NCBI GenBank assembly: GCA_937958045.1 | Contig: CALFXL010000059.1 | Location: 1-64,000 of the forward strand | Length of the DNA stretch: 64,000 nt | Direction: 5' to 3' | Origin: an uncultured Opitutaceae bacterium | Lineage (GTDB): Bacteria > Verrucomicrobiota > Verrucomicrobiia > Opitutales > Opitutaceae | Position numbers and translations under genes: made by a program | Notes under the pieces: model-generated | Databases searched by the model: none | The model's input: the letters and a program-made list of their open reading frames with translations, nothing else | Told to the model about the DNA's origin: nothing | In this document: piece by piece, positions 26,898 through 39,400 of the stretch | Layout of the letters: every line of letters begins with the position of its first letter | Position numbering within the stretch: position 1 is the first letter of the stretch

Positions 26898-29800
26898 ATG
26901 GCGAGTATAATCGCCCGCCTTTTTCGCCGACTGACACGGAGCAAATGTACAGCTGTTTTCGCGGCCACGTTTGTATTTACCGTAGCGGCTGTCGCGCAAT
27001 CGAACACCGGTATTGTTAAGGGACGCGTTTCCAACGCGGCCACGCAAAAGTATCTGATGAGCGCGGAAGTGGTCGATAAAACCACGAAGCGCAGCGTTTA
27101 TACAGACGCCGATGGCACGTTCATCCTGATATTGCCGGAGGGCGAGCATACACTTGTCGTCAGCTACGGCGGACTCGATAGCAAAGAAGTTCCGGCAACG
27201 GTCGTTGCGGGCGAAACCATCCAGGTGGACGTGCGGCTCACGAGCGCTGATTACGGTGCTGAGTTTGCGGACGAAGAAGTGTTGGTGCTTTCGCAATTTG
27301 TCGTCTCGGCGGAACGCGAAGGCCGCATGGCGTCGATCGCGCAGCAGAAGGCGTCCGACGTGATGGTGAACGTGCTATCGTCCGACGAATTTCCAAATGT
27401 CGCCGGTGCGAATCTCGGCGATTTCCTGCGAAATATTCCTGGCATCGATGTTATGGATAACGGCTCCGATCCGCGCGATATCATGATTCGCGGCATGGAT
27501 TCGCAGATGGCGAGCGTCACGTCGGACGGTATGCGTATGGCCAATGCGGCGGGCACGGATGGCAACACGCGCGCCTTCAATCTCGATCAGATTTCCATCC
27601 AAAACTACGAGACCATCGAAGTGTATAAAACACCGACCGCGGCCATGGCGGCGGACTCCGGTGGCGGCTCGATCAATCTCGTCAGTAAAAGCGCCTTCAA
27701 CCTCAAGGAGCGCCGCATTTCGTTCCAGGCGGGCGGCATGGTGAACGGAGACAATCTCAAATTCGGTCGTAACCGCGGTTCGAGCGGCAACGAGTACAGC
27801 ACCCGGCCGGTGGGTAATTTTTATTTTGCTAATTCGTTTCTGAACAACCGGCTCGGCGTCGTAATCACGGCGAATTACAACGATATCTACGCGATCGCCG
27901 AGACCGCGAACGCTAATCGCCGCACTCTCTACGAAGGCAATCAGACGGCGAGTGCTTATCATCCGGTGGGGGATGAATTCGGCAGTTATTTGCGCAGTAT
28001 GAACTACTCATACAATACAGGTCTCACGCGTCGCACATCGTTCTCCGCCAACTTCGATTATAAACTCACGTCGGACATCAAGCTGTATCTCAACAGCCAG
28101 GTAAACACGAGTTTCATCAGCAGCGGCGCGCAGAATTTGAGCACGGATAACGCGGAGCCGGACTCGCGTGTGGTCACTGCCGGCACTTTTAGCGGACAGA
28201 TGCCGGATCATTATATCACGAGTGAGGAAGGCTATCAGATTCCGATCTGGGTAGCCAATCGCTCGACGGTGATCACCGGTTCCAATGACATTCGCGCCAA
28301 TACGATTCAAGACGCGGCGAACAGCAAAGGCGCGGGCATTTCCACCGGATTGGAAATCCTCAACAAAATCGGCCACGGAACGATGTTCTCCGGTGGGGCG
28401 GAGTATAAAAAGGGTCCTTGGAAGATAAACCTCGATGCGGGCATCTCCCAGTCGACCAATCACTACACGACCCCCGATGGCATGACTATCAGTGCGGCGA
28501 CGGCTTATCTGCGTGGTATCGATTACCGGATCGATATGCCGTTGGGCACCGATTATCCGATGATCACGCAGCTCAACGGTCCGGATATCTACGATTTGTC
28601 CAACTACGTGAGCCGCGCCGTCGGCGGAAACAATGGTCCGCTGGTCAGCGTTCCGGGTACGAATCGTAATGTTCCCACGGCCGCGGGCGTTCCGCTGGTG
28701 ATTCCCGGCGTGAGTCTTGTGGATAATAACACCGGCGCGGTCGTTCGCACTTATCCGCAGGTGCAGATGGCGCGTGGCAACTACGGTCCTTTCCAGGTGA
28801 GCAACGGTCGCTGGCTGAATACCAAAGATAAGTTCACGACCGCCAAGTTTGATGCGAAGCGTTCCTTTGTCGCACCGATACCGATGTATATCCAAATCGG
28901 CGCGCTTTTCCGCGAGCAGGAGCGTCATACGGATAAAAACGGGCAGTCGCGCTGGTTCTTCAATGGCACGACCGACGAGCTCCAGCAGGTTCTGGAGGCC
29001 GTCAAGTCGCCCGATCTCAATGCGTCGTTTGGGCCGTACCATCCGGTCCCATACTTCAGTCTGCCGTATATCGATCAGTATTTTCAGGCCAACCGTCACA
29101 AGTTCACCGAAGACGTGGTGTGGCGTACGGAAACGCAGCGTACCGGGGACAAGCTTTCGCGCGAGCGTGTCGAGGGCGGTTATGGCATGTTCAACCTCAA
29201 GCTGTGGGGGCTGAGCGCGCTGCTCGGTGTGCGTTATGAACGCACGCAGCAATCCGGCCGCGGCCAGATCACCGACAACGACGCCACCGCCGAGCGCGCG
29301 GCGGAGATGCTTATGGATTACGTGCGCGGTTACGGTTATGCCGACATCACGGCGGCCTATAACGACACGGGCATAAATCCCATCACGGGTAAGAGCGGCC
29401 GCGAACTGGTGACCGGTTTCACCGTGAATCAGGCACAGGCGCTGGAGCTGACCAATCTGCGTTTTGCCCGTGTGGGTACGGTGAATAAAACCTACGGCGA
29501 TTGGTTCCCGAATGTTCAGCTGAAATATAATCTAACCCGCGATTTGCTGGCGCGTGCCAGCTACAACAAATCGATCGCGCGCCAGCCATTCGATCGACTC
29601 CTGCCGGGCTACACCGTCTCATCGAATACCGAGGGGTTTTATACGGTGACGATGAACAACCCGTCGCTGAAGCCGATCTACTTTAATAACTACGACGTTT
29701 CGCTAGAGTATTACACGAAGCAGGGCGGTTCGGTCTCGCTGGGCTATTATTTCAAGGACGTAGAAAACTACACCGCCAATGTGACGGAGGCGATCACGCC

Positions 29801-30392
29801 CGACGGCGTGTACGACTATGACTTGAGCAGTTATGTCGGAGGCAATTTGGAGCGTCCGATCAACGTGGGTGGAGCCAAACACTGGGGCATCGAGCTCTCG
29901 GTGTCCCAACGCCTGGGAATCGTCAGCGATTATCTTCGCGATTTCCAGATCTACGCCTCGTACACCTACCAGGATGCCAAGACGAGCTCGGCTTTTAATA
30001 GCACGGATTCTCTGACCGGACTCGACGAGCGGCCGAAGTATATGCCGGTCCGAAACGCGGTTCCCAAAAAATATAAAGTCAATCTCAGCTATCGTCGCAA
30101 TGCCCTGAATGCGAGTCTGTCGTATAGCTGGATCGGTACGTACATGACCAATGGTCCCTATCGCATCAGCGGAGGCGCCGACGATTCGGCGTTCGTTTAT
30201 CTGTATCGCGATGCGCGCGGCACGTTCGATACCGCCGTGTCCTATAAGTTCTATCGAAGGTATAGCGCATATATCGAGGTGAAGAATCTCACCAATGAGC
30301 CCGTGCGTAACTATCTCCATTCCCGCAATTGGGTACAGAACTACAACATCTACGGACCCTTCATCTACTTCGGCATCAAGGGCACGTTCTAA
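26898..30392 (+). CDS. TonB-dependent outer-membrane receptor
   Basis: 1164 residues from the ATG at 26898 (MASIIARLFRRLTRSKC), chosen because it gives a signal peptide ending TVAAVAQ; in-frame ATGs upstream (26874 and others) are possible. Order: carboxypeptidase-D-like domain (about 36-115, IVKGRVSNAATQKYLMSAEV), TonB-box-like stretch (QFVVSAERE), plug (VLSSDEFPNVAGANLGDFLR, RDIMIRGMDS, GGGSINLVSK), then a long beta-barrel ending YIEVKNLTNEP and YFGIKGTF, with the terminal aromatic residue expected of outer-membrane barrels. It should import oligosaccharides. The pectinolytic protein follows after 24 bp. Confidence 0.93.
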   Translation: MASIIARLFRRLTRSKCTAVFAATFVFTVAAVAQSNTGIVKGRVSNAATQKYLMSAEVVDKTTKRSVYTDADGTFILILPEGEHTLVVSYGGLDSKEVPATVVAGETIQVDVRLTSADYGAEFADEEVLVLSQFVVSAEREGRMASIAQQKASDVMVNVLSSDEFPNVAGANLGDFLRNIPGIDVMDNGSDPRDIMIRGMDSQMASVTSDGMRMANAAGTDGNTRAFNLDQISIQNYETIEVYKTPTAAMAADSGGGSINLVSKSAFNLKERRISFQAGGMVNGDNLKFGRNRGSSGNEYSTRPVGNFYFANSFLNNRLGVVITANYNDIYAIAETANANRRTLYEGNQTASAYHPVGDEFGSYLRSMNYSYNTGLTRRTSFSANFDYKLTSDIKLYLNSQVNTSFISSGAQNLSTDNAEPDSRVVTAGTFSGQMPDHYITSEEGYQIPIWVANRSTVITGSNDIRANTIQDAANSKGAGISTGLEILNKIGHGTMFSGGAEYKKGPWKINLDAGISQSTNHYTTPDGMTISAATAYLRGIDYRIDMPLGTDYPMITQLNGPDIYDLSNYVSRAVGGNNGPLVSVPGTNRNVPTAAGVPLVIPGVSLVDNNTGAVVRTYPQVQMARGNYGPFQVSNGRWLNTKDKFTTAKFDAKRSFVAPIPMYIQIGALFREQERHTDKNGQSRWFFNGTTDELQQVLEAVKSPDLNASFGPYHPVPYFSLPYIDQYFQANRHKFTEDVVWRTETQRTGDKLSRERVEGGYGMFNLKLWGLSALLGVRYERTQQSGRGQITDNDATAERAAEMLMDYVRGYGYADITAAYNDTGINPITGKSGRELVTGFTVNQAQALELTNLRFARVGTVNKTYGDWFPNVQLKYNLTRDLLARASYNKSIARQPFDRLLPGYTVSSNTEGFYTVTMNNPSLKPIYFNNYDVSLEYYTKQGGSVSLGYYFKDVENYTANVTEAITPDGVYDYDLSSYVGGNLERPINVGGAKHWGIELSVSQRLGIVSDYLRDFQIYASYTYQDAKTSSAFNSTDSLTGLDERPKYMPVRNAVPKKYKVNLSYRRNALNASLSYSWIGTYMTNGPYRISGGADDSAFVYLYRDARGTFDTAVSYKFYRRYSAYIEVKNLTNEPVRNYLHSRNWVQNYNIYGPFIYFGIKGTF

Positions 30393-30416
30393 TCCCAGCC
30401 ACAGGACGACACGATC

Positions 30417-33400
30417 ATGGAAACTTTCTCTTCATTCCGCTCTCTCTTCTCCTCACTTCTCGGTCTGGCCGTGGGAACATCTGCAGTGACGGGTGTTGTT
30501 TATGCACAGGAGGCGGTGCCGGTTGCTATTACGCTTACGCGTACTCCGACGCGCGGAGCCCCGCCGGTTGCGATTACCATCGATCCGCCTGGCGACGGCT
30601 GGGATTACAGCGCCGCGGCGCCTGTCCCGGGCAGCACGTGGAATCGTGTTTTTGCGCCCACGCAAACTCCGGGCGCGACGGGGACGTGGACGGAGGAGGT
30701 TCCGTTCATTTTCGACTCCTTGAATAATGCCCAGCTTTATAGCATGTCGGGCGCGCTCAGCCAGGTTCGCCTGACGGCCGCTTTGCTGGGCACGCACGCC
30801 AGTCGCGCGGAGCCGACCGATGCGAGCGTGGGCGAAGCGCAGGCGCCCAAGGCTCTCCTCGACGCGTATTGGCGCGTTTTCGACGGAACGGCTTATATTC
30901 GTTTCACCTTCACCGGCCTGGCGCCCAATACGCACTATCTCCTGTATTGCTATTCGAGCACCAACAACCAGGGCGGTAAATATATTCTGCATCCGTCCAA
31001 TTTCCCGGCCGGCAAGGAATCGGATTTTATCTATCCCGGCATGGTCGGCGATGAATATAAAACAGCGTTTGTCGATCTGGCCGGGCACGCCGGTTCCGCG
31101 ACGTTGTTCAAAGTAGATTCTGCGGGTAAAAAGACGATCATCCCGCCCGCGCGCGCGAACACGCCGGCGGTTTCCGGGAGTAACACGATGTGGGGCGCGA
31201 TCCATGCAGTCTCCACGGCTTCCGGTGAGATCGTGTTTCGCACCGACACTTCAGCACTGGGCAACCGCCGCCAATATGCCGGCTTCCAACTGATCCCGTA
31301 TCCCGCGCCCACGATCGTCGAGCAACCGGATGCCGACATGGTCGGCGTGCTCGATCAGATCACGGAGTTTTTCGCGGTGGCCAAAGACATGCCGCATCTG
31401 CACGACGCCGATCAGAATCCCCTCACGTATCAATGGCAGATTTCGAAGGACAACGGCGCGACGTGGACCGACATCCCCGTGATTGCGCCCGGCACGGAGG
31501 GGCAGCGCATTTTCACGAGCGAGCTTCGCGAGCCCGCCTTGCCGGAGGATCCCGAGGCGACGCCCGAGCCCGCCAAAAAAATCACCAGCGTCCTCGCCAT
31601 TCACGGCACGCAACAGTCCGACGAGGCCCGCTATCGCTTGAAAGTCACCAATGTCGCCGGCGGCGTGACGTACACCCAGGCCAGCACGCTCAGCGTTATC
31701 TCGCAGCCGGCTCCGTTCCTGATCACGCAACAACCGCAGTCGCGCGACACGGTGGTCGGTGACGAGGTCAATCTGTCCGTGGCGGTCTCGGGCACACCGC
31801 CGTTTGCGTTCACGTGGCAAAAGAGCGACACCGCGGACTTCACGACCTTCACCGAAGTGAAGAAGGGCGAACGCGGCACTGCGGCGAGCGACACGCTCTC
31901 GTTCCCGTTTGTGCGGCGCTCCGACCTCGGCTTCTACCGCGCGGTCATCACCGACGTCACCCGTCGCAACCCGATCTACAGCGAAGTCGTGTATTTGTAT
32001 GTTGAATACGCGAAGCCGATCATCACGACGCCCGGACCGCAAACGGTGACGCCGGGCGCGGGGATCAGTCTTTTCGGAAATGTTTATAGCGAGATCCCGG
32101 TCTCCTCGTATCAATGGGAAGTTTCGCACGACAACGGCGCGACGTGGACCGCCGTGACCGATGGCGGTGCCTACTCCGGCGCGACCTCCGAGACGCTTCA
32201 CATCTCTCCGGCGAGTGCCGCGGAGGGCGGTCTCTATCGCATTGTCGCCACCAACGACATGGGCACCACGACGGGCGTGTCGATCCCGCTCTCCGTGGCC
32301 GCGCCCGTGATCGCGCACCCGGTGGGCGTGGCGCTCGACGACGCCGGGCATTTGTACGTCACCGACGACACGGCGAACACCGTTCATCAGCTCACCATCG
32401 CGGACAACAAAGCCGTCGTCTTCGCCGGCAAACCCGGCGTAACCGGCAATGCCAATGGCTATTATAGTCAGGCGACGTTTAACGCGCCGTCGGGCATCGT
32501 CGGCGGTGCGGCCAACACGGTCTTCCTCGCCGACACCTTCAACGCGACCATCCGCTCGCTGCAGGCCAACGGCCTCGTCGGCACGATCGCGGGCTCGACG
32601 ACCGTGCGCGACAATATCGACGGCACGGGTGCCGCCGCGGCGTTCAACTCGCCCGTGAGCACCGCGCTCGACGCCGCCGGCAACATCTATGTGGCCGACA
32701 ATGTCGCGCACACCATCCGCCGCATCACGCCGCTCAATTTCGATGTGACCACGCTGGCGGGCTCCGCGGGCAATCCCGGTTTCGTCAACAGCACCACGAC
32801 GAACAGCAATTATAACGACGCCACGCGCTTCAACGCTCCCGGCGCCATCGCGGTTTCGCCGGTGAATGTTTCCAACGCCGACGTCGTCACCGTCGAAGGC
32901 CCCACCACGACGGCGACGACGCTCTACGTGGCCGACACGGGCAACAACGTCATCCGCAAGATCGCGCTTTCGTGGTATCTCGATCGCGATCCGCTCACCA
33001 ACATCCAGACGCGCACGCGTCTCTCGCGCAACGAAGTCACCACCGTGGCCGGTCTCGCCGGCGCGTCGGGCTCGACCGATGGCGCGGGGCTCGATGCACG
33101 CTTCAACGCGCCGGCGGGAATCGCGGTGAGCGATGCGGGCGTGGTGTATGTGGCCGACACTGGCAATCACACCATTCGCAAGATCACCTTCAGCGCCGGT
33201 GCCGCGACCGTCACCACCATCGGCGGCTTGCCGGGCATTGCGGGTTACCAAGACGGCCCGACCGCCAACACCAGTCTCTTCAACCAACCGCGCGCCCTCG
33301 CCGTCGCGGGCGATGGCACCGTGTACGTGGCCGACACCGGCAACGCCGTCGTGCGCAAGATCGCGCCCAATGGCGTTGTTTCGACGCTCGTCTTGTCGCG

Positions 33401-36400
33401 CGCGACCGATCCCGTCCCGCCCACCAATCCGGGCGGCGGCAACGAAAGTCCCGCGCCCGACATCCCGCCCGCCGGCTCCGGCGATCGGGGCGGCGACCTC
33501 GGCATCGGCGGCGGCGGCGCGCCCTCGCTGTGGTTCTTCGCGGCGACCGGCCTGCTGGCGCTGATCCGTGCGCGGAAGTTTTTTATGAAACACGTCTTCC
33601 TCTTTGTGCTCACGATCGTCGCCGGCGCGCCCGCGTTCCCGCCGAGCGCCTCCGCGGCCGACGCCCCGGCGGTGTTCGTGAATTTGGCCACGACGCAAGC
33701 CGCATCGGGGGCAGCGCCGACGAGTGCCGCCACGATCACCATCGCAGCGCCTGCCAATGGTTGGAATTTCAGCGCGGCCGCGCCTTATCCGGGTGAAACA
33801 TGGAATAATATCCTGGCGCCCCACGCGGACGACGAGATCAAGCCATCGATCAAAGGCTATGTGCGCTACCAAGTGGTGCCACTCAACACGGCGAACAACA
33901 TCGCGCTCTTTCAGCCGGACGGTTCCGCATCGGGCGTTTCGTTTACCGCAGCCGCCATTCTCGACGACGCGGGCACAGCCTCCAACAATCGCGAAGTGCC
34001 GCGCCGCGTCAGCCCGTCGGGCGGCACGCCGGCTGCGTTGCTGAACAGCTCGTGGCGCATCTATGAGGGAGGAAATCTCCTTAGCTTCACCTTCACGGGA
34101 CTGCCCGCGGAGGCGCATTATCTTGTTTACGGTTATGCCACGACCAATGGAGCCAACCAAGGCGGACGTTTCACGGTGGTGGACGCCAATGCTGTGGGCG
34201 CGAAATGGTTTGAAACGAAACCCATCGATAATGGCGCTCCAAATCTGTTTGCGGAATCGGCAGGCTCTCTCGCCCCGACTGGCAAGGCGACTGCGGAGAT
34301 TTTGTCCAACGCTGCGGGAGATCCGAACCTCAACACCATTTGGGGAATCCTCCACGCCAAGGTGGACAACACCGGGAAACTCGAAGTGCGCGCTTCGCGA
34401 AATGCGAACAACAACGGCTTCATCAACGGCCTCCAACTCATCCCGTATCCGAAAGCCGCCATCACCACTCAACCGTTGGCCAATGCATCGGCGACGATCG
34501 GAGGCAGCGTCACCCTGACGATCGTCGCGAGTGGTTTCGACGCGTCGGATGTCCTCACGTATCAATGGCGTAAAGATGGCGTCGCCATCGATGCAGCCGG
34601 GAATCCTTCCGCGGCCACCGCGTCGTTGACGCTCACGAATCTGCAAGCGGACGATGGCGGCGATTACGATGTCGTTGTTACCAACTACGGCGGCGAAGCC
34701 GTCAGCACCGCGACCGCGCTCACGGTGACTTCGAGCGCCGTCGCGCCGTCCATCGTGACACAGCCTCAAAACGCGGCGCTGGCCGTCGGTGCCGCGCATA
34801 CGTTGACGATCGGCGCCAACGGAACCGCGCCGCTCGCTTATCTTTGGGAAAAGAGCGACGACGGCAGCACGTACACCGCGATCGGCACGAATGCTCCGCA
34901 ACTCGCCATCCCCGCCGCGCAGGCCTCCGACGCAGGCAGGTATCGAGTCACCGTCAGCAACTCTGTCGGGTCGATCACCAGCGATGTGGTCAGTGTCGTC
35001 GTTGCGCCCGTGCTGACCGCGTCTCCCGAGGCTTCTGTCGTCGTGGCGGGTTCTACGCATACGATTTCGGCGGCGGTGGATGTCGGCGCGGGATCGCCCG
35101 AACCGGTGACGTATGTTTGGAAACGCGATGACGTCACGGTGGCGGACGGCGCGGGTGTCAGCGGCGCTGCGACGGCCAGTTTGCAGATTGCCGGTTTTTC
35201 GACCGCCCATTCCGGCTACTACACGTTGACGGCTTCCAACTCGGCCGGGTCCGTGACCAGCGCCCCTGTGTACGTGGGCGTCCCCAGCACGCAGAGCATC
35301 ACCTTCGCTCCGGGCAACAACGCCGCCGGGCTCGCGATCGACCAGCAGCTCCGCCTGATTTTCCCGTCCGCGCCCAAGCTGGGCAAGTCGGGCCAGTTCC
35401 GGATTCACGATGCTTCGAACGACGCGGTGGTCACCACGGTGGATATTGCCGAGTTCGTTTCGTTCACGCTTTTCAGCGCCACCATCGACAACTCCAAGGT
35501 TCAGACCGTGCAGGGCAAGGCGATGTACTACCTGCCGGCGGCCGTTTACGGCAACGAGGTCTGGATCACGTTGCCCGCCGCTCAGCGTCTCGCGTACGGC
35601 AAAACCTACTACGTCACCATGGACGCGGGTTTCCTGATCGATTCCGACAATGCGTCGGTTCCCGCGATCACGGACCCAAACACCTGGCGTTTCTCCACCA
35701 AGGCCGCAGGCCCGGAGACACCGACCGCCTCGACCGGCCCCACCGAAGTGACGGTCGGCCCGGATGGCACCGGCGATTTCGCCACGATCCAAGGCGCTGC
35801 CGACTGGATTCCGCAAAACAACACCCTGCCGCGCACGATTCGCGTGTTGCCCGGCACGTACCGCGACGCCGTTTATTTCGCCCAAGGGCGCAACTTCGTC
35901 ACCGTGGTCGGTGCCGGCGCCGACCGCACCGCTACGAAGGTGATCTACCACTACGGCAATGAAGTTTACGGAGGCGGTGCGCGCGGACTGGGCGGCTTCC
36001 GCATCGACACCAACGACGTGACGGTGCGCAACCTCACCCTCGACAACGAAGTTTACCTCCCGGTGCCCAACCTCGCCGGCGGCGATATCGGCGGCGCTCC
36101 CGCTTTTGCGGGGCCGGTGCAAACCGTCGCCTACACGGGCAACCGGCTTATCTTCGACAATGTTCTTATCAAGGGCGGCCAGGACACGCTCTACGCCATC
36201 AGCGGCTCCGGCTATTTTTATAACTGCGAAATCTGGGGCAGCGTGGATTTCATCTATGGCGACGCGCTCGCGGTCTTCCAGCACTGCGACATCGTGCAGA
36301 TCCGCAGCACCGGCGGACCGATCTGCGCCCCCAGCACGCCTTACGCGCAGCCTTACGGCGAAGTCTTCATCAACTGCCGTTTCCCGCGCGCGCTCGTGGC

Positions 36401-39400
36401 CGATGGCTACCCGTATGACGTCGGTGTGAACACCACCACATTCTGCCGCCCGTGGCGCCAGGACGGGCATGTCGCGATCATCAACTCTGAACTCGGCAGC
36501 CATTTTACCACCAAAGGGTGGAGCGAGTGGGATGGTCGCGAAAACACCAGCCGGGCCCGCGAGTTCGGCAGCACGCTCCTCGCCGATGGCACCGCCGTGT
36601 CTGTGGCGGCGCGTCAGGCCGCAGGTGCCTACTGGCTCAACACCATCGACCCGGATTACACCGGCACCCAGAGCCCGACCGATCCCGCGCTCGCACCGCC
36701 GACAGGTCATCTCAACCGCACGCCGGTCACGGTGAATCCCGACGACTACACCCTCGAAGCCATCTTCGGTCATCCGTACTACTCGCTCGGTAGCTGGCGT
36801 CCGACGATTGCGCCGCGCATCGTTCGCCAACCCGCTTCGCAAGTCGTCGCTCCTGGTCAGCCGCTCACGCTTTCCGTCGATGCATTCGGCCTGCCGGCGG
36901 CGATGTATCAATGGTACAAAGGCGGCTCGCCGATCTCCGGTGCGACTGCCGCGACCTACGCCGTGGCGAGCGCGACGGAAGCTGATGCGGGCAACTATCA
37001 CGTGGTTGTCACCAACGACCTCGGCTCGGTCAGCAGCGCGACCGCGGCCGTTGTGATCAACGATGGCGGCGCGCCCGTCGCTCCCACGATCATCGCGCAA
37101 CCCGTTTCGCAAATCGCATCCGCGGGCGGTCCGGTGACGCTCTCGGTTTCCGCGCTCAGCGGCGATTCGTATCAATGGTACAAAAACGGCGTCGCGATCC
37201 CCGGCGCCACCAGCGCGACCTATCCAATCGCGACGCTTCAAGCGTCCGATGCGGGCAATTACTACGTGGTCATCACCAACGCCCAAGGCAGCACCACCAG
37301 CGCGACCGTGACGCTCACGGTCGAAGGTGGTGAGGCGAAAGCGGCGTTTGTCACCTTGACGCGTACGGCGGTGCCTTCCTCGGGAGACATCACGCCGCCC
37401 GTGGCGGACATTCCCGAACCGGGAAATGGGTGGAATTTCAGCGCGGCTGCTCGGTATCCGGGCACCAAGTGGAACGCCGTGTACGTGGCGACTGGCGCGG
37501 TGGTCGCCGACGGTACATTCACCGAAGAATCGCCGTTCCGCATCAACAGCCTCAACGCGGTGAGTCTCGTGAATCCCGCGGGCGATCCTTCGGGCATTAC
37601 GTTGACGGGCGATCTCATCGTCGCATCGCCGCGCGCGGGTGAGCCCACCAACTTTAACGCGGCCAACGGTCTTCCCGCGGGCCTCATGGATCAGGTCTGG
37701 CGCGTGAACAATGGCGGCAACTATCTCCGCTTCACCTTCGACGGTCTGCCTGCCGGCGCTCATTATCTGTTTTACGGATATGCGGCCAACGCGAATCCCA
37801 ACCAAGGCGCTCGCTACGTCCTCGATCCCGCCAACGATCCGGCAACGGCTCCTTCGACCTTCATCGAGCTCAGCGGTCGCACCGAATCGAGCAGCGCGCC
37901 CAATCTCTTCACGACCAGCGGCGGACAAACAACCGTGATTCCAGGCGCGCCGCTCAACACCGCCGCCACGACCGATTCCAACACGCAGTGGGGCGCGATG
38001 CACGCGGTCGCCACAGCCGAAGGAAAGATCGTGATCCGCACGGCGCGCGGCCTCGGAAATCACCACTACGTGAACGGCTTCCAACTCGTGCCTTTCCCCA
38101 AGGCCACGATCACCACGCAGCCGGCCGCCAGCGTATCGGTGGTTTCCGGCGAACCCGTCACGCTCACCGTGACGGCGACCGGTTACGATTCGAGCGACAC
38201 CCTCACGTATCAGTGGCGCAAAAACGGCGAGCCCATCAACACCGCCGACAACGCCACCGCCAACACCGCCACGTTGCAGATCGCCAGCGCGAGCACGGCC
38301 GACACCGGCACGTACACGGTCGCGATCACCAATCTCGGCGGCAGTGTGATCAGCGACGAAAGCGTCGTGACGGTTCAATCCGGCGCGGTGGCTCCGACGA
38401 TCGTCACGCAGCCTGCGGCCACGCAGACGGTCATGGGCGGTGCGAGCGTGAGCTTCACCGTTGTTGTGACCGGTGCGCCTGCGCCCACTTATCAGTGGTA
38501 CAAAGACGGCGGACTCATTGCGGGTGCGACCAGCGCCACGCACACGATCGCCGCTGCGCAGCTCGCCGACGCCGGCAGCTACACCGTGGTCGCCACGAAC
38601 TCCGAAGGCTCGGTCACCAGCACGGCATCCGTGCTCACCGTGAAAGATCCTGCGGGCAATCCGGTGGTCGCTCAAGGCTTCGCACGCGAAGTCACCGGCG
38701 GCGCGGGCGGTGCGACGTATTTTGTCACCACCGCGGCCGATCTTCACGCGAGACTCCAGCTCGCGGGCCCTGCGATCATCACCGTTTCAGGCACGATCGA
38801 TGTGCGTTCGCTCTCGGGCAAACGCGTGGACGTGAAGTCCAACAAAACGCTCCAAGGCGCCGACGCCAACGCGACCATCATCGGCACCGTCAACATCGAC
38901 GGCGTGCAAAACGTGATTGTCCGCGGCCTCAACATCACCAATCCCGGCACCACGCTCGAGAACGGCACCGGCCCGCGCTACTCCGATGGCGGCGACGGCA
39001 TCAGCATTCGCAACAGCAACGGCGTGCTCGTCACCCATTGCACGTTCTACGACTGCGCCGACGGCATGTGCGATCTCACGTACGACGTCGCCAACGCCAC
39101 CGTTTCCTGGTGCAAGTTCTACTACACACCCGCGCAGACTTCGCATCGTTTCACGATGATTCTGGGCAACGAGGCCACGGTCGTTCCGATCACCGCCACG
39201 CTGCACCACAACTGGTGGGCCGAGCGCGCCGATCAACGCATGCCGGCGTCGTCCAATGCGCGCGGGCACATGTTCAACAACTACTTCACGCCCGCCGGGA
39301 ATTCGTACGCGAGCAACGCCCGCGACAATTCCCAGCTTTTCATCGAGCATCATTATTACGGCACCGGTGTGAAAGATCCTGTCGGCAAGAGCGCTGGCAC

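Noticed and set aside
33578..33585. Programmed -1 frameshift at the TTTTTTA heptamer
   Set aside because: In the reading frame used, a -1 shift does not reach the TGA; a +1 shift or loss of one T is needed, and no stimulatory structure was identified. Kept only as a homopolymer question.
31251..38747. A 2498-codon open frame antisense to the pectinolytic gene
   Set aside because: GC-rich, third-position-biased genes leave long open antisense frames. The peptide is Arg/His/Gly-rich with no domain, while the plus strand has clear domains.
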